Below, in pieces: positions 61,172-64,000 of a stretch of 64,000 nt of DNA. The notes beneath the pieces were generated by a model. That model was not told where the DNA came from. It did not search any database and was given only the letters and a program-made list of their open reading frames with translations. The stretch comes from Paenibacillus mangrovi (GTDB lineage Bacteria; Bacillota; Bacilli; Paenibacillales; Paenibacillaceae). A program made the position numbers and the translations under genes. Position 1 is the stretch's first letter. Each line of letters begins with the position of its first letter. The stretch lies in NCBI RefSeq assembly GCF_022898935.1, contig NZ_JALIRP010000010.1, forward strand, positions 93,006 through 157,005, given 5' to 3'.

Positions 61172-61786
61172 TTAGGTTTGGACGCAGTTAAAATCTGGCC
61201 CGGCTTCGCTCACTTCCGTTGAAACAAGGTCTACCTTTAGAAGACTGTAAATTTCGAGATCGACAGTTCCTTTTCCCGACCATACAGCCGATTGCCTCAG
61301 CAGTCCTTCTTTCGTAAAACCGTTCTTCAGCAGCACCCGCTTGGAGGCTTCATTCGGCGGCATTACCTCGGCCTGAATCCGATTGACGTTCACTTCATCC
61401 AGCAAAAATCCAGTCAGCAGCCGTAGTGCCGCGGTCGCGATTCCTTTACCGTAATGCTGCTCCGCCAAAAAATATCCTACGGACAACGAGTTCACCTTCT
61501 GGTTAAAATCGAAGGCTTCGATAATACCCAGCAGCCGGTCAGGCTCCTGCACAGCAAAAATCCCCCACTTGATCCTTGCCCTTTTCAGGAAATCGCGTTC
61601 AAAATGCCCGATCATCTTCTTGACCGTATCCTTGTTATGTTTCGGGATGATGCCGCAGTATGTAAAGACATTTTCATTGTCATAAATCTCGAAAACCTCG
61701 TCCAGATGCTTCTCTTCGATTCTTTTTAAAAAGATCGTTTCCGACTCCAATACTGGAAATAGGCCATAAACTACTTCAAAATTCAT
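61172..61786 (-). CDS. GNAT-family acetyltransferase, RimJ/RimL-like
   Basis: 204-aa N-acetyltransferase with the RimJ/RimL pattern: LKRIEEKHLDEVFEIYDNEN at the start and GYFLAEQHYGKGIATAALRL with the acetyl-CoA loop, then NRIQAEVMPPNEASKRVLLK and NGFTKEGLLR. Such enzymes acetylate ribosomal protein N-termini or small amines; target unknown. AAGGAGCGG is 9 nt before the ATG. Divergent from the 5'-nucleotidase gene. Confidence 0.83.
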   Translation of the reverse strand: MNFEVVYGLFPVLESETIFLKRIEEKHLDEVFEIYDNENVFTYCGIIPKHNKDTVKKMIGHFERDFLKRARIKWGIFAVQEPDRLLGIIEAFDFNQKVNSLSVGYFLAEQHYGKGIATAALRLLTGFLLDEVNVNRIQAEVMPPNEASKRVLLKNGFTKEGLLRQSAVWSGKGTVDLEIYSLLKVDLVSTEVSEAGPDFNCVQT

Positions 61787-61880
61787 ATCATCACCGCTCC
61801 TTGTTTTCTTTTGAATTGTAAAATCCGCAAATGCTTATTAAAAGTTCACCAGAATTATACACGCTTATTACAGTTCATGC

Positions 61881-61910
61881 TTGACCGTCTTTGAATTAAC
61901 TATGTATACT
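61881..61910 (+). promoter_or_regulatory. Sigma-A promoter of the 5'-nucleotidase gene
   Basis: TTGACC (61881-61886), an 18-bp spacer and TATACT (61905-61910), about 55 bp before the TTG start codon. Confidence 0.7.
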
Positions 61911-61965
61911 CTTTGGCGGAAGATTAGTTCATAGTTTAATATTTTATAAATGGGGAGGTTGTTTT

Positions 61966-63840
61966 TTGAATTTTAAAATGAAAGCGAAAACAATGGTAGT
62001 AACGGGTTTAATCTCCACTCTATTTGCTACTTCGGCATTTGCGGCACCGCTTCATCCTGTTCAACATAGCGATTGGATGCAAGAGAAACATATCGTGACA
62101 GGGTATAATTCAGGAGATTTGATGCTCGCGCAAAATATTTCTCTCGGGGAAGCCGTTGCTTTAATCGCAAGACTGCAAGGGGAACAATTGACGGCATCCA
62201 CAGGATACTGGGCAACGGGGTATATGAACTGGGGGCTCGGTAAAGGAGCTATTACTAAAGAAGAAGCTGCTCAAGGAAGAACGTTTCCATCGGCAGATCA
62301 ATTGACGAAAATCGCTAAAGGTTTGGGAGTCGATCTGAAGCTGTCCTCAGCTACGCAAGTGACCCGCGGCGAGTATATCGACGCGCTTGGCGAAGCGGTT
62401 ACGGAACATGTAACGATCGCGCATACCAATGACGTGCATGGACATATTCAAGAAAATTCGAAAGACAAAGAGTTTGGTTATGCTAAAATCGCCACATTGG
62501 TGAAGCAATGGCGTGAAGAAAACAATAACTTCCTCTTGATGGATGCGGGCGATACGTTCCAAGGAAGCATCTACGCGAACCAATTCAAAGGAGAGTCTAT
62601 TGTTCCGATTCTGAATGCGCTTGACTATTCGGCAATGGCTGCCGGGAACCATGAATTCGATTTTGGTTACGAGCAGCTGCTGAAACTGCGTGATCAGCTT
62701 AAATTCCCAATGATCAACGCGAATGTTTACAAAGCGGACGGATCGAATTTGCTTATACCTACATATACCGTAGAAATTGGCGGAGAAAAATTTGCGTTTA
62801 TCGGATTCGTAACGGAAGAAACTCCAATTGTGACCCACCCGAACAACGTGATTGGCTTGACGTTCAAAGACCCGGTTGATATTGCGAAGAAATTGGTGCC
62901 GGAAATGAAAGCAAAAGCGGATCATGTTATCGTCGTATCCCATATTGGTGTGGAAAAAGACCGTGAGATCGCCAAAAACGTGCAAGGCATCGATCTCATT
63001 ATCGGCGGCCACTCCCATACGCCAATTCGTACGCCTGAAAAAGTGAATGGCACATATATTGTCCAAGACTGGGAGTACGGGAAGTCTCTTGGACGTGAAG
63101 ATCTATACTACTACAATAAGGATTTGGTAGCATTTAGCGGCGGACTGGTTGAGTATGACGAGAATGTCAAAGCGGATCCTGAGATCGAAAAAATGGTTCA
63201 AGAAGTCGTTAAAAAAGTGGACGACGCGATGAATGCCGTGATCGGAAAAACCGAAGTTGATCTGCATGGCGATAGAACGGAAGTCCGTGCCGTAGAGACC
63301 AATCTGGGCAACTTTATCGCAGATGCCATTTTAAACAAAACGAAAACGATCAAAGGCCATGAAGCAGATATCGCCCTAGTCAATGGCGGAGGTATCCGTG
63401 CGAGCAAGAATACCGGAGATCTAACGAAAAAGGATCTTTATGCTATTCTTCCTTTCCCTAACACGCTTACCATCGTGAAAGCAACTGGAGCAGATATCAA
63501 AGCAGCCTTGGAAGTATCCGTTAAAGGCGTAGAGAAGAAAGATGATCTGCCAGGTTCATTCCTGCAAATCAGCGGCATGTCTTATGTCTATGACATTACG
63601 AAGCCAGTTGGACAGCGTGTTGTGGAAGTGAAAATCGGAGGTCAGCCGCTGGATCCTGAGAAAACGTATACCGTTGCAACGAATGACTTCATTACGTCCG
63701 GTGGAGACGGCTACTCGATGCTGAAGAAAGATGAAGTCCTGAATACCGGATATACATTCTATGATGTCGTGGAAGAATATTTGCAGAATCATAAAGTGAT
63801 CAGTCCAAAAGTTGAAGGACGCATTGCCGAAAAGAAGTAG
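61966..63840 (+). CDS. Secreted 5'-nucleotidase/metallophosphatase
   Basis: 624-aa exported phosphoesterase. Signal peptide: TTG-initiated NFKMKAKT, hydrophobic stretch, cleavage near FATSAFAAP (about residue 28). Residues 30-145 form a divergent SLH-like region (HPVQHSDWMQEKHIVTGYN). The calcineurin-like domain (about 148-400) has HTNDVHGHI, DAGDTFQGS, AAGNHEFDFG and GGHSHT; the C-terminal nucleotidase domain (about 430-600) has NGGGIRAS and LPFPNTLTIVKATG. Starts TTG 61966 with GGGGAGG 7 nt away. It likely cuts extracellular nucleotides, releasing phosphate and nucleoside. Confidence 0.93.
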   Translation: MNFKMKAKTMVVTGLISTLFATSAFAAPLHPVQHSDWMQEKHIVTGYNSGDLMLAQNISLGEAVALIARLQGEQLTASTGYWATGYMNWGLGKGAITKEEAAQGRTFPSADQLTKIAKGLGVDLKLSSATQVTRGEYIDALGEAVTEHVTIAHTNDVHGHIQENSKDKEFGYAKIATLVKQWREENNNFLLMDAGDTFQGSIYANQFKGESIVPILNALDYSAMAAGNHEFDFGYEQLLKLRDQLKFPMINANVYKADGSNLLIPTYTVEIGGEKFAFIGFVTEETPIVTHPNNVIGLTFKDPVDIAKKLVPEMKAKADHVIVVSHIGVEKDREIAKNVQGIDLIIGGHSHTPIRTPEKVNGTYIVQDWEYGKSLGREDLYYYNKDLVAFSGGLVEYDENVKADPEIEKMVQEVVKKVDDAMNAVIGKTEVDLHGDRTEVRAVETNLGNFIADAILNKTKTIKGHEADIALVNGGGIRASKNTGDLTKKDLYAILPFPNTLTIVKATGADIKAALEVSVKGVEKKDDLPGSFLQISGMSYVYDITKPVGQRVVEVKIGGQPLDPEKTYTVATNDFITSGGDGYSMLKKDEVLNTGYTFYDVVEEYLQNHKVISPKVEGRIAEKK

Positions 63841-63884
63841 AATATATCTGCAATAAAGGAGCCGGCCGCCATGTGAACTGCACC

Positions 63885-63913
63885 CCAATTGTTAGACACA
63901 GTCTAACAATTGG
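63885..63913. repeat. Perfect 13-bp inverted repeat in the IS end
   Basis: CCAATTGTTAGAC and GTCTAACAATTGG are separated by ACA. The right arm ends 1 nt before the transposase ribosome site GGAGGTG. Such end hairpins can shield the transposase gene from transcription coming from outside. Confidence 0.8.
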
Positions 63914-63926
63914 AGGTGTAGTTTTT

Positions 63927-64000
63927 TTGGCTAAATACTCAACTGAAGAGAAATTAGAAGCTGTCCTGGCTTATCTAGAAGGTAAAGCGTCGTATAAAAC
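63927..64000 (+). CDS. IS3-family transposase OrfA, N-terminal part
   Basis: Starts at TTG 63927, 8 nt after TGGAGGTG. The visible 24 codons (MAKYSTEEKLEAVLAYLEGK...) are the typical first helix of an HTH_28/OrfA protein of IS150-like elements. The gene is cut by the right edge of the window. Confidence 0.78.
   Translation, partial: MAKYSTEEKLEAVLAYLEGKASYK

Larger units (their letters stand above)
63873..64000 (+). mobile_element. Left end of an IS3-type (IS150-like) insertion sequence
   Basis: An imperfect terminal repeat TGTGAACTGCACCCC begins here, as in IS150-group elements, followed by a perfect 13-bp inverted repeat and a transposase gene start. The rest lies beyond the window. It directly follows GGAGCCGGCC, which may be the left arm of a broken terminator of the nucleotidase gene. 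Confidence 0.8.

Noticed and set aside
1..64000. CRISPR arrays, tRNA or rRNA genes, prophage
   Set aside because: No regularly spaced repeats, no cloverleaf or rRNA signature sequences and no phage genes were seen on reading; a tRNAscan or CRISPR search could confirm.

Overview
The window is a chromosomal stretch of a low-to-mid GC endospore-forming Firmicute, most likely Paenibacillus or a close relative. This rests on bacillithiol genes (yojF-bshB2), a Gram-positive parE-parC pair, a proline T-box, a ZTP riboswitch, strong AGGAGG ribosome sites, cre boxes, SLH and copper-amine-oxidase-like stalk proteins, and a YesM/YesN-type sensor pair. No rRNA, tRNA, prophage or CRISPR array was seen. 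One insertion sequence begins at the right edge.

Layout, left to right. 1-1865: two permeases of a sugar ABC importer. 2041-4239: a tiny holin-like toxin gene, an HpaB-type flavin monooxygenase and a small membrane protein. 4377-5967 (+): an rRNA-type methyltransferase and an RluA-type pseudouridine synthase. 6064-9807 (-): a methyltransferase, bshB2-yojF, a NiaP-like transporter and a MarR regulator. 9972-18329 (-): parC-parE, an ABC-2 exporter pair, a GDSL esterase and a secreted CAP protein. 18534-26831 (-): a galactose-type importer (mglBAC) preceded by a three-component sensor (sugar-binding lipoprotein, histidine kinase, AraC-type response regulator). 27030-28674: a GNAT acetyltransferase and purT. 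28884-32521: a heterodimeric ABC exporter. 33078-37902: a double dynamin (DynA-like), a small protein and nth. 37995-45518: an S-layer-homology protein and two tandem copies of an amidase-GerMN gene pair. 45751-48883: leuCD with a divergent LysR gene. 48887-57324: methionine-salvage genes wrapped around a T-box-controlled proBAC operon. 57385-61786 (-): ankyrin, Nudix, phosphotransferase, a FolD-cyclodeaminase fusion under a ZTP riboswitch, and a GNAT protein. 61966-63840 (+): a secreted 5'-nucleotidase, followed by the left end of an IS3-type element.

How the parts work together. The sensor operon has a perfect cre site inside its promoter. The mglB promoter just downstream carries two identical 12-bp direct repeats at a 21-bp period, then a -10 box and a second cre-like site. 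This suggests sugar binding outside the cell is relayed to the AraC-type regulator, which turns on mglBAC unless CcpA blocks it. In the proline/methionine cluster, proC overlaps mtnW and mtnW overlaps mtnX, so half of methionine salvage appears to sit behind a proline-sensing T-box. The folate fusion gene is read from a ZTP riboswitch with an intrinsic terminator, tying one-carbon folate chemistry to 10-formyl-THF shortage.

Limits: all calls come from reading the sequence by eye. Family names rest on recognised motifs, not searches. Start codons were moved where a Shine-Dalgarno sequence clearly favoured a downstream codon.
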